A stretch of 64,000 bases of DNA from Vibrio sp. SS-MA-C1-2 (GCF_021513135.1 NZ_CP090980.1:975958-1039957), one strand, 5' to 3'; counted from the first letter of the stretch, positions 1-9,080 are shown. Made by a program: numbers and translations. The notes: a model not told the origin generated them from the sequence alone.

Positions 1-70
1 ATTTATGACAAGTAGTATAAAAAAAAAGCACCGTATCTTTTTTATTCACGTCAGCAAATGAGTAACACAA

Positions 71-2422
71 ATGAAACACACACTAACGAAAACGAAAATT
101 GCATCTCTCTTATCAGTTATCTTATTAGCAGGTTGTAATCCAGATAACTCTCCACCGGTAGAAGTACAGCAAAGCGATGTAAAGCTGATCTCTAAAGGTA
201 CAAATTTAAAGTTTCAATGGCAATCAACCTTAAATGAAGAAGAACGTTATACCGTTCAGATTGCAGATGAAAATAGTAATACATGGAGTGATGTTGCCGT
301 TTTTGGTGCTGTTAAAGAAGGTGTTATTTCGGAGAAGCGCTTTGCTCGTGTTTCTGGTCAATACCGTATTATGGCGGATATGCCAAATGGTACTCAGCGT
401 TTACTTGCATCTAAGAATGGCACAACGGTATTTGATTTTGATAAACAAGCAGCAGATAGTGTACAAATTGATGCACCAGCAGGAATTTACAGTGGCACAT
501 TGAATGATACGATCAATTTTAATGTTGAAGGCCCTATCGCATTAGCTAAATGGGAAATGGATAATCAAACCGTTTGTTTAGATGAAGCAAATAGTTGTGA
601 TGAACAAAGCTTAACACTATCTACTGAAGGTTATTCAGCCGGTAAGCATATTGTCTCGGTAATGGGTGAAGTTTCACCTGGTGTTTATGTTGAGAAAGAT
701 AAAGAGATCGAAATTTTTAATAACAACCCTATTGTATCTCTTGGTCTGTTAGACGAATTCTGTGGCTGTGATTTAACGACTATTCTAGCTGATGCGAGTG
801 GATTTTCTGAAGTCACTGATGTTATTTATACGATTGATGGTGAATATTTAGCTCAACAATCAACATTGAAAGAAAAAACATTAATTGATGGTCGAACTTG
901 GGGCAGTCATTTTACTAACTCTGAACACCGTCCTTTCTCTACTGGCGAACATACCTTTAAAGTAGAAATGCTTGGTGTAGAGAAAAGTGCAAGTAAAGAG
1001 ATGACAACCTACATTACTAATGCGCCTAAAATTAATATTTTACATCCTCGCAAGAATGAGATTATCACAGGCAATACTTTAGTTATTGAAGGTGAAATAC
1101 AGAATGAAGATGATGAACTAACGACAGTATTCTATTTAGGTAATGAACGTCTACCTAAGCCTGAAGGCTTTACTGGCCGTGGTAAGTTCAAAATTGAGTA
1201 CGATCTAACAGATAAAATTGCAGCCGATCACACAATAACTATTCATTCAGTGGATACACGTACTGAAGTTGAAAAGGTGATTGAAAGCCAGGAGAGTGTG
1301 GTCTTTAGTTATACACCTAAATTTGCAGAGACAAGAGATTCGGCTAATGCAGAACTTGTGCATACTTTAGATCTGGGACATAACGTTATTCAAATTAATG
1401 GCCAACATTTATTATCTGCTGATTTAGGTATTATCAATGAGTTAGATAGAACTTACAATTATACGATAACAGACCTGATTGAACAGAGTGATACAGTAAT
1501 AGAGACGCATTTAAAAAATTACCAAGCGGATATGCATAATGCTCGTATTAATGAACAAGGTCAATTAGCGGTATATTCACAAGATTTCTCTAATGGTGAA
1601 GAGGGCTTATTACTTTACACAAATGGCAAAAGCGATCTACATTCAGATATCGATGTATCAAAGAAAGCTAACTTCACATTTAAAGATAACTTATTGATTG
1701 AAATATCAGAACAGAACTTAAATATTTGGAATACTGAAACAGAAAATAACGCATTAATGCCAACTCAAGTTCCAGCTCCTGAAGGCTATACTTGGAATAG
1801 CAATAAATCAACAAGCCATAGTAACAATTGGGTTTGTGCTGTTGCGACAAGTACAACAGATTCAACTGAAGGTGTTTCGGATCTATTTTTAATCGATACA
1901 ATGGGTGAGATGACGCCAATTAAAGTAACTGGTGATCACGACGGTCAATCTGTTAGCTGTTTAGGTAACGATGAGCAGTTTGCATTCTATAAAGTGAGTG
2001 AGTATAACTCTGCAGACTACAGTATCTTTAAGTTTGACATTGCAAATAATGTATCAGAGCTGGTCACTGACAATGCCGTTGGTTTTATTAAAGGGAATAT
2101 TCTTGCATCAAATGAAGTGATTCTTGGGTCTGAAAATGTTGCTTATAAAAATGGCACCATCGCTTGGCAAGAAAATGTAGCAGGTTCTCGTACCATTAAC
2201 TTTTACCGTCCAGATGGTACTGGTGTTGAAAGTATTGAAAATGCAACATTACTAAAAATGGGTCAAAACAAAGTTAGCTATTCGACGCAACAAGGGCTAT
2301 TCGTTTTAGATTTAGAAAGCCAAGAGGCTCATAAGCTATGGAATAAAAATGTAAAACACTTCTTAAATGATCAGGGTGCTTATATCATTAATGGTAATAA
2401 AGTTTACCAAGTGAAGTTCTAA
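71..2422 (+). CDS. Large exported lipoprotein of unknown function
   Basis: 783 residues. The N-terminus is a lipoprotein signal peptide with a basic start, a hydrophobic core and the lipobox LLAG-C at about residue 22, so the mature protein should be lipid-anchored. The rest is acidic and beta-rich. Residues of about 220-420 look like Ig/cadherin-type modules, and the C-terminal half, with recurring short strands on sensor-like phrases, resembles a degenerate beta-propeller. I recognise no catalytic motif. No Shine-Dalgarno-like sequence stands out in the few bases before the ATG. The gene stands alone and is followed at once by a strong terminator, so it is probably monocistronic. Membrane localisation is well supported; function is unknown. 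Confidence 0.85.
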   Translation: MKHTLTKTKIASLLSVILLAGCNPDNSPPVEVQQSDVKLISKGTNLKFQWQSTLNEEERYTVQIADENSNTWSDVAVFGAVKEGVISEKRFARVSGQYRIMADMPNGTQRLLASKNGTTVFDFDKQAADSVQIDAPAGIYSGTLNDTINFNVEGPIALAKWEMDNQTVCLDEANSCDEQSLTLSTEGYSAGKHIVSVMGEVSPGVYVEKDKEIEIFNNNPIVSLGLLDEFCGCDLTTILADASGFSEVTDVIYTIDGEYLAQQSTLKEKTLIDGRTWGSHFTNSEHRPFSTGEHTFKVEMLGVEKSASKEMTTYITNAPKINILHPRKNEIITGNTLVIEGEIQNEDDELTTVFYLGNERLPKPEGFTGRGKFKIEYDLTDKIAADHTITIHSVDTRTEVEKVIESQESVVFSYTPKFAETRDSANAELVHTLDLGHNVIQINGQHLLSADLGIINELDRTYNYTITDLIEQSDTVIETHLKNYQADMHNARINEQGQLAVYSQDFSNGEEGLLLYTNGKSDLHSDIDVSKKANFTFKDNLLIEISEQNLNIWNTETENNALMPTQVPAPEGYTWNSNKSTSHSNNWVCAVATSTTDSTEGVSDLFLIDTMGEMTPIKVTGDHDGQSVSCLGNDEQFAFYKVSEYNSADYSIFKFDIANNVSELVTDNAVGFIKGNILASNEVILGSENVAYKNGTIAWQENVAGSRTINFYRPDGTGVESIENATLLKMGQNKVSYSTQQGLFVLDLESQEAHKLWNKNVKHFLNDQGAYIINGNKVYQVKF

Positions 2423-2451
2423 TCTTCTCATTCAATCTCACTATTCTAAAG

Positions 2452-2479
2452 ACGGCTGCGTAATGTGGCCGTTTTTTTA
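2452..2479 (+). terminator. Rho-independent terminator of the lipoprotein gene
   Basis: A 5-bp GC-rich stem (ACGGC/GCCGT) with an 11-base loop is followed by a run of seven T. It lies 30 bases after the lipoprotein stop codon. Confidence 0.8.
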
Positions 2480-2481
2480 TC

Positions 2482-2613
2482 TATACCCTTCATACTTGAA
2501 GCTGCTAGGTTGTTGGCGTCACTCGTTCACCCCAATCATATAGAGCCTCTATACTCATGGGGCCTCACTCACTCGCTTGCCGCCTACTAGCAACTCCAAT
2601 TACTTTAGGTATA
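2482..2613 (+). repeat. ERIC-like palindromic element, full length
   Basis: About 130 bp with mutually complementary ends (tatacccttcatacttgaag at the left, a tactttaggtata end at the right) and a central inverted repeat containing ccccaatca and tcatgggg. The centre matches the ERIC core used for ERIC-PCR primers. It recurs many times in intergenic DNA here. Confidence 0.85.
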
Positions 2614-2644
2614 TAAATTAACACTGCTTCCTTATCTATTCCTC

Positions 2645-2729
2645 TATACTCGTCTTACTTGAAGTTGCTAGGTTGTTGGCTGGCTCATTCACTTGCCGCC
2701 TACTAGCAACTCCAATTACTTTAGATATA
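2645..2729 (+). repeat. ERIC-like element with internal deletion
   Basis: About 85 bp. It keeps the outer arms (ttgaagttgctaggttgttgg and gccgcctactagcaactcc) but lacks the central ccccaatca/tcatgggg stem-loop. It lies directly behind a full copy. Confidence 0.8.
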
Positions 2730-2746
2730 GATTCATCATGTCTTAA

Positions 2747-2773
2747 TATACCCTTTATACTTGAAGCACTCAG
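2747..2773 (+). repeat. ERIC-like left-end remnant
   Basis: Only the first 25 or so bases of the element (tataccctttatacttgaag) remain, giving a third copy in a row downstream of the lipoprotein gene. The DNA from here to about 3020 is AT-rich and I see no gene in it. Confidence 0.55.
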
Positions 2774-3024
2774 GTATCGATGACTATTTTTTATCAGGAA
2801 CTTTACTCATTTGTTGGTAACTAATATTGTCAATGATGTTAGGTACCTAACACTAGCCTGTTCAGGCTATAACTTTATTCCAATTTGTTATATTATCTTC
2901 AGATTATTGAAATTTCGTTATTGAATGAAAATTGAAAACTATAATCATAATTTAATCAATGACTTAACAAAAAACATCATTTTTTTTCATTAATTTATTG
3001 ATATTAGCGAATTATTAAATTAAT

Positions 3025-3045
3025 GTATACGCATATCCATATATG
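3025..3045 (+). promoter_or_regulatory. Candidate ArsR operator/promoter region
   Basis: Short palindromes (gtatac, catatatg) and the direct/inverted motif gcatatccatatatg lie just before the arsR start codon, where ArsR-family repressors usually bind. This is an autoregulatory site by position; no hexamer pair is clear enough to call the promoter. Confidence 0.35.
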
Positions 3046-3055
3046 AGGTGTTGGG

Positions 3056-3394
3056 ATGTTACCCCATCAATTTTTTAAATTACTCTCGGATGAAACTCGA
3101 GTTCGTTGCTTATTAATGATTGCGCGTGAAGGGCAGTTGTGTGTGGCTGAGTTAACGGAAACCTTAAAATTAAGCCAGCCTAAAGTCTCTCGACATTTAG
3201 CGATGTTACGTTCTAGTGGGGTGGTAGTAGATAATCGTCAAGGTCAATGGGTTTTCTATAGTATCTCGGCGGATTTACCGGGTTGGATGAGAAAGCAGAT
3301 CCAAGATTTGGTGAATTCAAACTGTTTAAGAAAAGAGTATCAGCAAGATATAGATAACCTTGAACAGATGAATAATCGACCTGAAAGCAACTAG
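3056..3394 (+). CDS. arsR: ArsR/SmtB-family metalloregulatory repressor
   Basis: 112 residues, a normal length for this winged-helix family. The pattern LSDETRVRCLLMI, then LSQPKVSRHLAMLRSSG as recognition helix and GQWVFYSI as wing, is diagnostic. It should repress the downstream arsenate genes until As(III) binds. The classical CxC (ELCVCDL in E. coli) reads QLCVAEL here, so only Cys29 remains of the pair; Cys18 and Cys90 are the other cysteines. The As(III) site must therefore be built differently from E. coli ArsR. It heads a same-strand group with GAPDH, a phosphatase and ArsJ. Confidence 0.9.
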   Translation: MLPHQFFKLLSDETRVRCLLMIAREGQLCVAELTETLKLSQPKVSRHLAMLRSSGVVVDNRQGQWVFYSISADLPGWMRKQIQDLVNSNCLRKEYQQDIDNLEQMNNRPESN

Positions 3395-3506
3395 TGATAA
3401 GTCGTGAGTCGATGGTTTTTGTGCTGCATTAGTGCCTAGTTCAACGTAGAGTCAAAATTTAAAAAGTTAAGCGACACTCTATTTAAAATTATTATAGGAA
3501 GTCATC

Positions 3507-4508
3507 ATGACAATAAAAGTTGGTATTAACGGTTTTGGTCGTATCGGTCGTTTAGCTCTTCGTGCAGCTTTTGACTGGCCAGAGTTAGAATTTGTTCAGG
3601 TTAATGATGTGGCGGGTGATGCTGCAACTTTAGCTCACCTTCTTGAGTTTGATTCTATTCAAGGCCGTTGGCATCATGAAGTGTCTGCTGCAGAGAATCA
3701 GATTATTGTTGCAGGTCAAGTGATGAGAACCACCCAAGAGCGCGATATTGATGCTATTGATTGGTCAGGTTGTGATGTGGTCATCGAAGCAACGGGTGTT
3801 CATCGTGATGTTGAATTACTGAATAAATACTTAGCTCAAGGCGTTAAACGTGTTGTTGTGTCTGCACCTGTAAAGCATGACTCGGTTGCTAATATTGTTG
3901 TTGGTGTTAATGATGCAATTTTTGATCCAACAAAACATCAAATTGTGACAGCGGCTTCGTGTACGACCAACTGCCTTGCACCTGTAGTGAAAGTGATTCA
4001 AGAGAAATTAGGCATTGAGCAAGCGGCATTTACCACCATTCATGATTTAACTAATACTCAAACTATTTTAGATGCGCCACATAAAGATCTTCGTCGAGCA
4101 AGAGCGTGTGGTATGAGTTTAATACCTACGACAACGGGTTCAGCAAAAGCCATTGTTGAGATCTTCCCTGAATTAAACGGTCGTATTAACGGCCATGCGG
4201 TTCGTGTTCCTTTAGCAAATGCTTCTTTGACCGATATTATTTTTGATGTTCAGCGTGACACCACAGCAGAAGAGGTGAATGCGTTACTGAAAGAAGCGTC
4301 TGAAAATGAGCTAAAAGGCATTTTAGGCTATGAAGAGCGTCCATTGGTTTCTATTGATTACAAAGGTGATCAACGTTCAACCATCGTCGATGCGCAATCA
4401 ACCATGTTAGTTGGTAAACGTATGGTTAAAATCTATGCGTGGTATGATAATGAAATGGGCTATGCAACGCGTACCGCTGAACTTGTTCGTATCGTAGGAG
4501 AGGCATAA
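3507..4508 (+). CDS. Glyceraldehyde-3-phosphate dehydrogenase of the ArsJ arsenate pathway
   Basis: 333 residues, a full-length GAPDH. It opens with the Rossmann motif [14 protein letters not shown], has the catalytic Cys/His region [11 protein letters not shown], and ends with the conserved [11 protein letters not shown]. Glycolytic GAPDH makes 1,3-bisphosphoglycerate; with arsenate in place of phosphate it makes 1-arseno-3-phosphoglycerate. Placement between arsR and the ArsJ exporter argues that this copy is the dedicated arsenate-detoxifying enzyme. A good AGGA ribosome site precedes the ATG. Its stop codon overlaps the next start by one base (TAATG), implying translational coupling. The detoxifying role is inferred from synteny. 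Confidence 0.9.
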   Translation: MTIKVGINGFGRIGRLALRAAFDWPELEFVQVNDVAGDAATLAHLLEFDSIQGRWHHEVSAAENQIIVAGQVMRTTQERDIDAIDWSGCDVVIEATGVHRDVELLNKYLAQGVKRVVVSAPVKHDSVANIVVGVNDAIFDPTKHQIVTAASCTTNCLAPVVKVIQEKLGIEQAAFTTIHDLTNTQTILDAPHKDLRRARACGMSLIPTTTGSAKAIVEIFPELNGRINGHAVRVPLANASLTDIIFDVQRDTTAEEVNALLKEASENELKGILGYEERPLVSIDYKGDQRSTIVDAQSTMLVGKRMVKIYAWYDNEMGYATRTAELVRIVGEA

Positions 4509-4996
4509 TGAGTCAGCATCCAACTTGGCAATTGCCATTACAAGAGAGTGGCGGGCTAATTCTTACTCCTTGCCCAGGGACAAAAGATGTTGCTCTGATT
4601 GAGAGTCTTCAACAGTTGAAAGAGCAGGGTGCAAGCATTGTTATTACGGCGATTAATCAACAAGAGATGGCCAAGCATCAAGTTGAAACGTTAGGGAAAG
4701 AAGTTAAAGCTTTAGGGATGCAGTGGATTCATTTACCAATCGAAGATGATTGTGCCCCTGATGAACAGTTTTTAACTCAATGGTTAGCCGTTAAAGACCA
4801 AGTGAAAGCTGATTTAGCACAAGGCAATCAAGTCGTTTTGCACTGCCTTGGTGGTTCTGGTCGTACGGGGCTGCTCGCTGCGCATATCCTGCTAGACCAC
4901 GGTTGGCAATTACAAAATATTATTGAACAAGTTCAAGCTCGTCGCCCGGGAGCATTCACCAAACCGGTACAACTTGAGTATATCAATACGCTTTAA
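4508..4996 (+). CDS. Tyrosine/dual-specificity-type protein phosphatase in ars operon
   Basis: 162 residues with the Cys-based phosphatase P-loop HCLGGSGRTG (C-x5-R-T) near residue 117 and an upstream acidic segment (IEDD) that could hold the general acid. It resembles the CDKN3-like branch of cysteine phosphatases. Its start overlaps the GAPDH stop. Such phosphatases recur in arsR-gapdh-arsJ operons, but their substrate is not settled; a small phosphorylated or arsenylated metabolite, or a phosphoprotein, are both possible. Family assignment is firm, the role in arsenic resistance is inferred. Confidence 0.85.
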   Translation: MSQHPTWQLPLQESGGLILTPCPGTKDVALIESLQQLKEQGASIVITAINQQEMAKHQVETLGKEVKALGMQWIHLPIEDDCAPDEQFLTQWLAVKDQVKADLAQGNQVVLHCLGGSGRTGLLAAHILLDHGWQLQNIIEQVQARRPGAFTKPVQLEYINTL

Positions 4997-5044
4997 GCGC
5001 CATGTGTTGGTGATTTTTATTGCTATTATTTGTGCCATAAGTAG

Positions 5045-5070
5045 AGAGCTGCGTAGGTAGCTCTTTTTTA
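5045..5070 (+). terminator. Rho-independent terminator after the ars phosphatase
   Basis: A perfect 6-bp stem AGAGCT/AGCTCT with an 8-base loop is followed by a T run. It sits between the phosphatase and arsJ, so arsJ is expressed by readthrough or its own promoter. Confidence 0.75.
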
Positions 5071-5075
5071 TTAGC

Positions 5076-5203
5076 TATACCCAAAGTAATTGGCGTTGCT
5101 AGTAGGCGGTAAGTGAATGAGGCTTCATGAGTATAGATGTACTCTATGATTGGGGCGAATGAGCGACGCCAACAACCTAGCAACTTCAAGTAAGAAAGGT
5201 ATA
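5076..5203 (-). repeat. ERIC-like palindromic element, full length, inverted
   Basis: 128 bp with both arms and the gattgggg centre, in the opposite orientation to the copy at 2482. It lies inside the ars gene group, between the phosphatase terminator and arsJ. Confidence 0.85.
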
Positions 5204-5261
5204 CATTTTTCTAGATTTAAATATCAATGCTCTTATTTCTAGGGACATTTGGACGTTAAAT

Positions 5262-6485
5262 ATGTTTTCAAACCTTAATCAAAATATCCGTCAATATATG
5301 TTGGTGACGTTTAATTACTGGAATTTTACCGTCACGGATGGCGCACTAAGAATGTTGGTGGTGCTCTATTTTCATGACCTTGGCTACTCGACGCTTGCGA
5401 TTGCTTCTCTTTTTCTATTTTACGAATTCTTTGGTGTCGTGACTAACTTGATTGGCGGTTGGTTAGGGGCAAGGTTAGGGCTGAATCGAACCATGAATAT
5501 TGGTTTAGCGATGCAAATTATTGCGCTATTAATGTTAGCACTGCCAATAGGTTGGTTGACGATTCCATGGGTGATGGCGTCTCAAGCGATCTCAGGGGTC
5601 GCCAAAGATCTTAATAAGATGAGTGCCAAAAGTGCCATTAAAACCTTAGTTCCTGATGATGCTCAAGGTGCGCTTTATAAATGGATCGCGATTCTGACGG
5701 GATCGAAAAATAGTCTCAAAGGGGCTGGGTTTTTCCTTGGTGGCCTGTTATTAACGACGATTGGCTTTCAATATGCAGTATTAGCCATGGCGGCAGTGTT
5801 AACCTTCGTTTTTATTGGCAGTGTTCTCTCGTTAAAAGCCGATATTGGAAAAGCGAAAACTAAACCGAAATTTTCGGAGATCTTTTCAAAATCAGCCAGT
5901 ATTAATATTCTATCTGCGGCGAGAATGTTTTTATTTGGCGCTCGTGATGTCTGGTTTGTGATTGCACTCCCAGTATATTTAGGATCGGTATTTGGCTGGG
6001 ATCATACGGAAGTAGGTGGATTTTTAGCGCTTTGGGTCATTGGTTACGGAGTGGTGCAGGGAATTGCGCCTAACATTACCGGTAAAGCCTCAGGAAAGTT
6101 ACCTGATGGACATGCTGCAACGCGTTGGGCTCTACTTTTAGCAATAATCACCGGCGTATTATCCCTGACGATTCAATTCAATTGGCAGCCAGAGTTCGCC
6201 ATTATTGTTGGTTTACTTATTTTTGGTGCGGCTTTTGCGGTTAACTCTTCTTTGCACTCTTACTTAATTGTCAGTTATGCAAAAGGGGATGGCGTATCTC
6301 TGGATGTTGGCTTTTATTATATGGCTAATGCGATGGGTCGCTTAATTGGTACCATTCTTTCTGGTTGGGTTTATCAAGCTGCTGGCCTCGCAGCATGTTT
6401 ATGGGTCTCATTTGGGTTTTTAGTTATCACAACGATTATTTCATTGTGGTTGCCTAAACTAGATACTTGTAAAGCTAGAATATAA
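5262..6485 (+). CDS. arsJ: ArsJ, MFS exporter of 1-arseno-3-phosphoglycerate
   Basis: 407 residues and about 12 hydrophobic segments. The opening YMLVTFNYWNFTVTDGALRM is characteristic of the ArsJ subgroup of the major facilitator superfamily. In characterised systems ArsJ exports the unstable product made by the partner GAPDH, which then breaks down outside the cell, clearing arsenate. The gene lies on the same strand as arsR, gapdh and the phosphatase, but a terminator and an ERIC-like repeat separate it by 265 bases. Identity is well supported by sequence plus context. Confidence 0.9.
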   Translation: MFSNLNQNIRQYMLVTFNYWNFTVTDGALRMLVVLYFHDLGYSTLAIASLFLFYEFFGVVTNLIGGWLGARLGLNRTMNIGLAMQIIALLMLALPIGWLTIPWVMASQAISGVAKDLNKMSAKSAIKTLVPDDAQGALYKWIAILTGSKNSLKGAGFFLGGLLLTTIGFQYAVLAMAAVLTFVFIGSVLSLKADIGKAKTKPKFSEIFSKSASINILSAARMFLFGARDVWFVIALPVYLGSVFGWDHTEVGGFLALWVIGYGVVQGIAPNITGKASGKLPDGHAATRWALLLAIITGVLSLTIQFNWQPEFAIIVGLLIFGAAFAVNSSLHSYLIVSYAKGDGVSLDVGFYYMANAMGRLIGTILSGWVYQAAGLAACLWVSFGFLVITTIISLWLPKLDTCKARI

Positions 6486-6510
6486 ATTTTAAGAGCTGAA
6501 TGAAGCGAAG

Positions 6511-6546
6511 GGAGAATAATGAATTATTATCATTATTCTCCTTTTT
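6511..6546 (+). terminator. Terminator after arsJ
   Basis: A perfect 12-bp stem (ggagaataatga/tcattattctcc) with a 7-base loop is followed by five T. It ends the ars group. Confidence 0.85.
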
Positions 6547-6599
6547 CTGTTAGGTTTATCCACATTAATAGATAAAGCTTATTAAGGTTTAGGCATATT

Positions 6600-6758
6600 A
6601 TGGCAAAGAAAAAATTTGAGTTAATTGCTCAAGACCTGTTAAGTAAAATCTATCAACATCACTTTTCTGACAAGCTTCCTTCTGAAAGAGAATTAGCCGC
6701 ATCTTATAGTGTATTTTCCCAACGCCAGTATTGTTCTTGTGTATTTGTCATATTATAG
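6600..6758 (+). pseudogene. N-terminal stump of a GntR/HutC-family regulator
   Basis: This 52-codon frame begins MAKKKFELIAQDLLSKIYQ and continues through KLPSERELAASYSV, the first winged-helix portion of a GntR-family repressor. Homology stops there, near 6713. The last 14 codons are unrelated and end in TAG. Family members are normally about 230-250 residues, so the rest of the DNA-binding domain and the whole UTRA-type ligand domain are gone. The remaining frames downstream show no continuation, so this is a recombination break and not a frameshift. The break lies beside the putative effector/immunity pair on the other strand, which probably replaced the rest of the gene. Confidence 0.7.
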
Positions 6759-6762
6759 GCTC

Positions 6763-7293
6763 CTATTCACTGCCATCGGTGGGATTAAAACGAATACCGA
6801 TCGGGTTAACGACTTCGATGGCTTGTTTTAATCGATCGCTCACTATGATTGAGGTAAAACGGTGATGCAGTCGAAAAATGTCATACCCGGCACGATCGGC
6901 TTTTTCGGTGTCCAACACCAGCTTTCTGAGAAAACGAATCTTGCCATTATTTCGTAATTTCAATGTAGACGCGTTAAAGTCGATGCAATCCACATAGGCT
7001 GACACCGTCACTTCACACCAATTAGTATTCAATGTGCCATCGGGCAGTTTTAGTGTTATGGGGTAGGTGGTCACACCTTCTGGGTTCAATTGCAACATTG
7101 CCGTTACTAGGCGATGACTAAATACCTCTTCTGATGGGCCAAAAAAGAGGGGGTAATCGTCATTTAAATTACCTTTTACTTCCCCTTCTTTTCCTGTGGT
7201 GTCGGCGAATATGGTTTGGTTAACATAATCCTTTGTTACATCAACAAAAATTTGTGCGCCTTCATTTGTCACATAAAGCTCCCAATATTTCAT
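6763..7293 (-). CDS. Imm11/DUF1629-like putative immunity protein
   Basis: 176 residues, no signal peptide, no membrane segment. The C-terminal pattern (YDIFRLHHRFTSIIVSDRLKQAIE followed by a GIRFNP ending) resembles the Imm11 (DUF1629) family of immunity proteins. It is encoded just after the 595-residue putative effector on the same strand, with a TAATG one-base overlap, so the two are translationally coupled as toxin-immunity pairs often are. It should act in the cytoplasm by binding its partner. Family is assigned by recall of the C-terminal motif and context; the residues bound are unknown. Confidence 0.6.
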   Translation of the reverse strand: MKYWELYVTNEGAQIFVDVTKDYVNQTIFADTTGKEGEVKGNLNDDYPLFFGPSEEVFSHRLVTAMLQLNPEGVTTYPITLKLPDGTLNTNWCEVTVSAYVDCIDFNASTLKLRNNGKIRFLRKLVLDTEKADRAGYDIFRLHHRFTSIIVSDRLKQAIEVVNPIGIRFNPTDGSE

Positions 7294-9080
7294 TATGTTT
7301 CCTCTTTTATTATCTGTTTAAGATCATCTCTTACGCTACTGAGTGACATGAGGGTATCTGCCATCTGTTCTGCTACGGAGCTAACTTTATATACTGTGGT
7401 TCCCGCTGACGCAGTCATCGTGGTGATGATCCCCCCAGGCCCAATGATCATGGTGCCAAGCGCGCCTGCTGTGGCCACCACCGCGAAATCCGTGCCTGTT
7501 TGGGTAGTCTGAGCCGCGGCGAGTTCCACGAGAGCGTCTGTGGGAGCCTCTTCTAAAAAGCGTTGCGGTAAGCTCAATAACGTTTCTCTGGTTTGTGGGT
7601 CTTTTAATAATATGATGATGATTTCCATTTGTGCGGAAGCTTCTTCATATCCTTCGCTGGCGCGGGCTTGCCATTGCTGAAAGACCCGCTCCAGTTCATC
7701 CACATCGCCATTCACAAGCGCTTTTATAAATATTTGTGGCTCAAGATCAAGTTGCATCTTATCCAGCAGTTCACCAAATGCCCCTAAGTCAGGCAAGTAA
7801 TTGGTGATGCCATCGGCCATGCCTCCGCCCGCCGCTAAGGTTACATCCCACAGTTGTTCGTACCATGCTTGCGCATCAAATTCGAAAGATTGCTGCTTTA
7901 ATTTGTTAATCTCTTCTTCTATTGCTTCTTTAAAATCCGCTGTGACTTGGCTTACTTTATTTTCTTCTTCATCTTGGTCTGTATGAATGGGGGCATAGTT
8001 GGCTTTAATCTCGTCTGCGGCAGCTCGGGCATACTGTGTTATGGTCTCGTCGAGGAATTGGTTCAGTTCACGCAGTATGGCATGAATCTCTTCTTCACTG
8101 TCGTGTGGGTAAAACTCAATCTCTTTTGCTGCCGCAGGAAGAGGGCCAATCACCAACGTGCCATCTGCATTGGTGGTGCCTTCGTAAGTATCCCCGTTTT
8201 CGAGGGTCACTCGATAAGGGGTTTGATGAACTGGGGTATTTTCTAAGTCGTCGTAATAATGTGTTAGCACTAAGGAATCAAGCACGATATGGCGGTAATC
8301 GTTTATTTTGATGCGTTGTTGTTTTACGTTCTCGGTTGTAAAACCTGATCTGGGGGGAAGACAATATTCCAATAAATAAGAGCCTTCTGGTGACAGATCT
8401 TGAACAAGCAAACTGCCACTTTGATCACTTGTGCCTGCGGCAATCTCCACATTGTTTTGCAGTAATCGCCAAGAGACATCAGGCACATAGATACGCTCTC
8501 CCGTCCAATTACCGTATTCCATGATCTTGCCCTGGCTACTGCGGTAGTGAAAACGGGCTTGGACTTGGTTTGTTTTGTGGTTATCTTGCTCTCGTCGTTG
8601 TTTTTTAAGTCGTTCCGCAAGGGGAAGTGGTTTTTTGTCTTGGGGGATAGAAGGCTCTGTCGCGCCGTATGCTGAAGAGTCTGCTATGTGAAAGTATGAG
8701 CCGATATTTTCTTGAGAGACGGTTTTATTTAGAGCGGTTTCATCAGACTTTCTTTTGTACGAAATGTGCCCTAGATTGAAGGCCAGTTGAGGATCGGCTT
8801 TGGGGTTGAGCAACCAATTCTGTTTGCGATGCATACCATGAGAGAATTCGCTAGATGACTCTTTAAAAGGCGCTTTAAGAAATAGAGGGATGCTAGGCTG
8901 ATCGCATAATAATAGATAATCACCACGCTTTAACTGAGCAACCATTCTTTCATAAGATTGACCCGTCGGCACAATGATATTTAACTCGAGTTGAGGAACA
9001 TTGTCGATATCTGCCTCAATCAGGGCTATTTCATGGTCAAGGATGAACTCGGGCGTTGTGATTAGCTGATAAGACATCAT
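7293..9080 (-). CDS. Putative T6SS-type effector or its delivery portion
   Basis: 595 residues. Residues 288-316 (YRVTLENGDTYEG, then TNADG) match the beta-sandwich linker common in T6SS-associated cargo and spike extensions; a second similar unit lies at about 200-240. Residues 320-530 are helical and acidic, and about 535-570 form a Gly/Ala-rich hydrophobic stretch. No PAAR, no nuclease motif and no known catalytic domain is visible. The protein ends soon after the hydrophobic segment, where polymorphic toxins usually carry their toxin domain, so it is a membrane-acting toxin or has lost the toxin end. ATG codons 1 and 2 are adjacent; AAGGA spacing favours the second (9077). Confidence 0.55.
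   Translation of the reverse strand: MMSYQLITTPEFILDHEIALIEADIDNVPQLELNIIVPTGQSYERMVAQLKRGDYLLLCDQPSIPLFLKAPFKESSSEFSHGMHRKQNWLLNPKADPQLAFNLGHISYKRKSDETALNKTVSQENIGSYFHIADSSAYGATEPSIPQDKKPLPLAERLKKQRREQDNHKTNQVQARFHYRSSQGKIMEYGNWTGERIYVPDVSWRLLQNNVEIAAGTSDQSGSLLVQDLSPEGSYLLEYCLPPRSGFTTENVKQQRIKINDYRHIVLDSLVLTHYYDDLENTPVHQTPYRVTLENGDTYEGTTNADGTLVIGPLPAAAKEIEFYPHDSEEEIHAILRELNQFLDETITQYARAAADEIKANYAPIHTDQDEEENKVSQVTADFKEAIEEEINKLKQQSFEFDAQAWYEQLWDVTLAAGGGMADGITNYLPDLGAFGELLDKMQLDLEPQIFIKALVNGDVDELERVFQQWQARASEGYEEASAQMEIIIILLKDPQTRETLLSLPQRFLEEAPTDALVELAAAQTTQTGTDFAVVATAGALGTMIIGPGGIITTMTASAGTTVYKVSSVAEQMADTLMSLSSVRDDLKQIIKEET

Noticed and set aside
2482..2773. Three repeats in a row resembling a short array
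   Set aside because: They are ERIC-like palindromes of different length, not equal repeats with unique spacers, and no cas gene is present.
4983..5189. A 68-codon frame on the minus strand
   Set aside because: It lies inside the ERIC-like repeat and the phosphatase terminator, with no ribosome site. The repeat explains it.
6713..6800. Frameshift as cause of the GntR truncation
   Set aside because: No other frame downstream of 6713 continues a GntR protein, so it is a break and not a shift.
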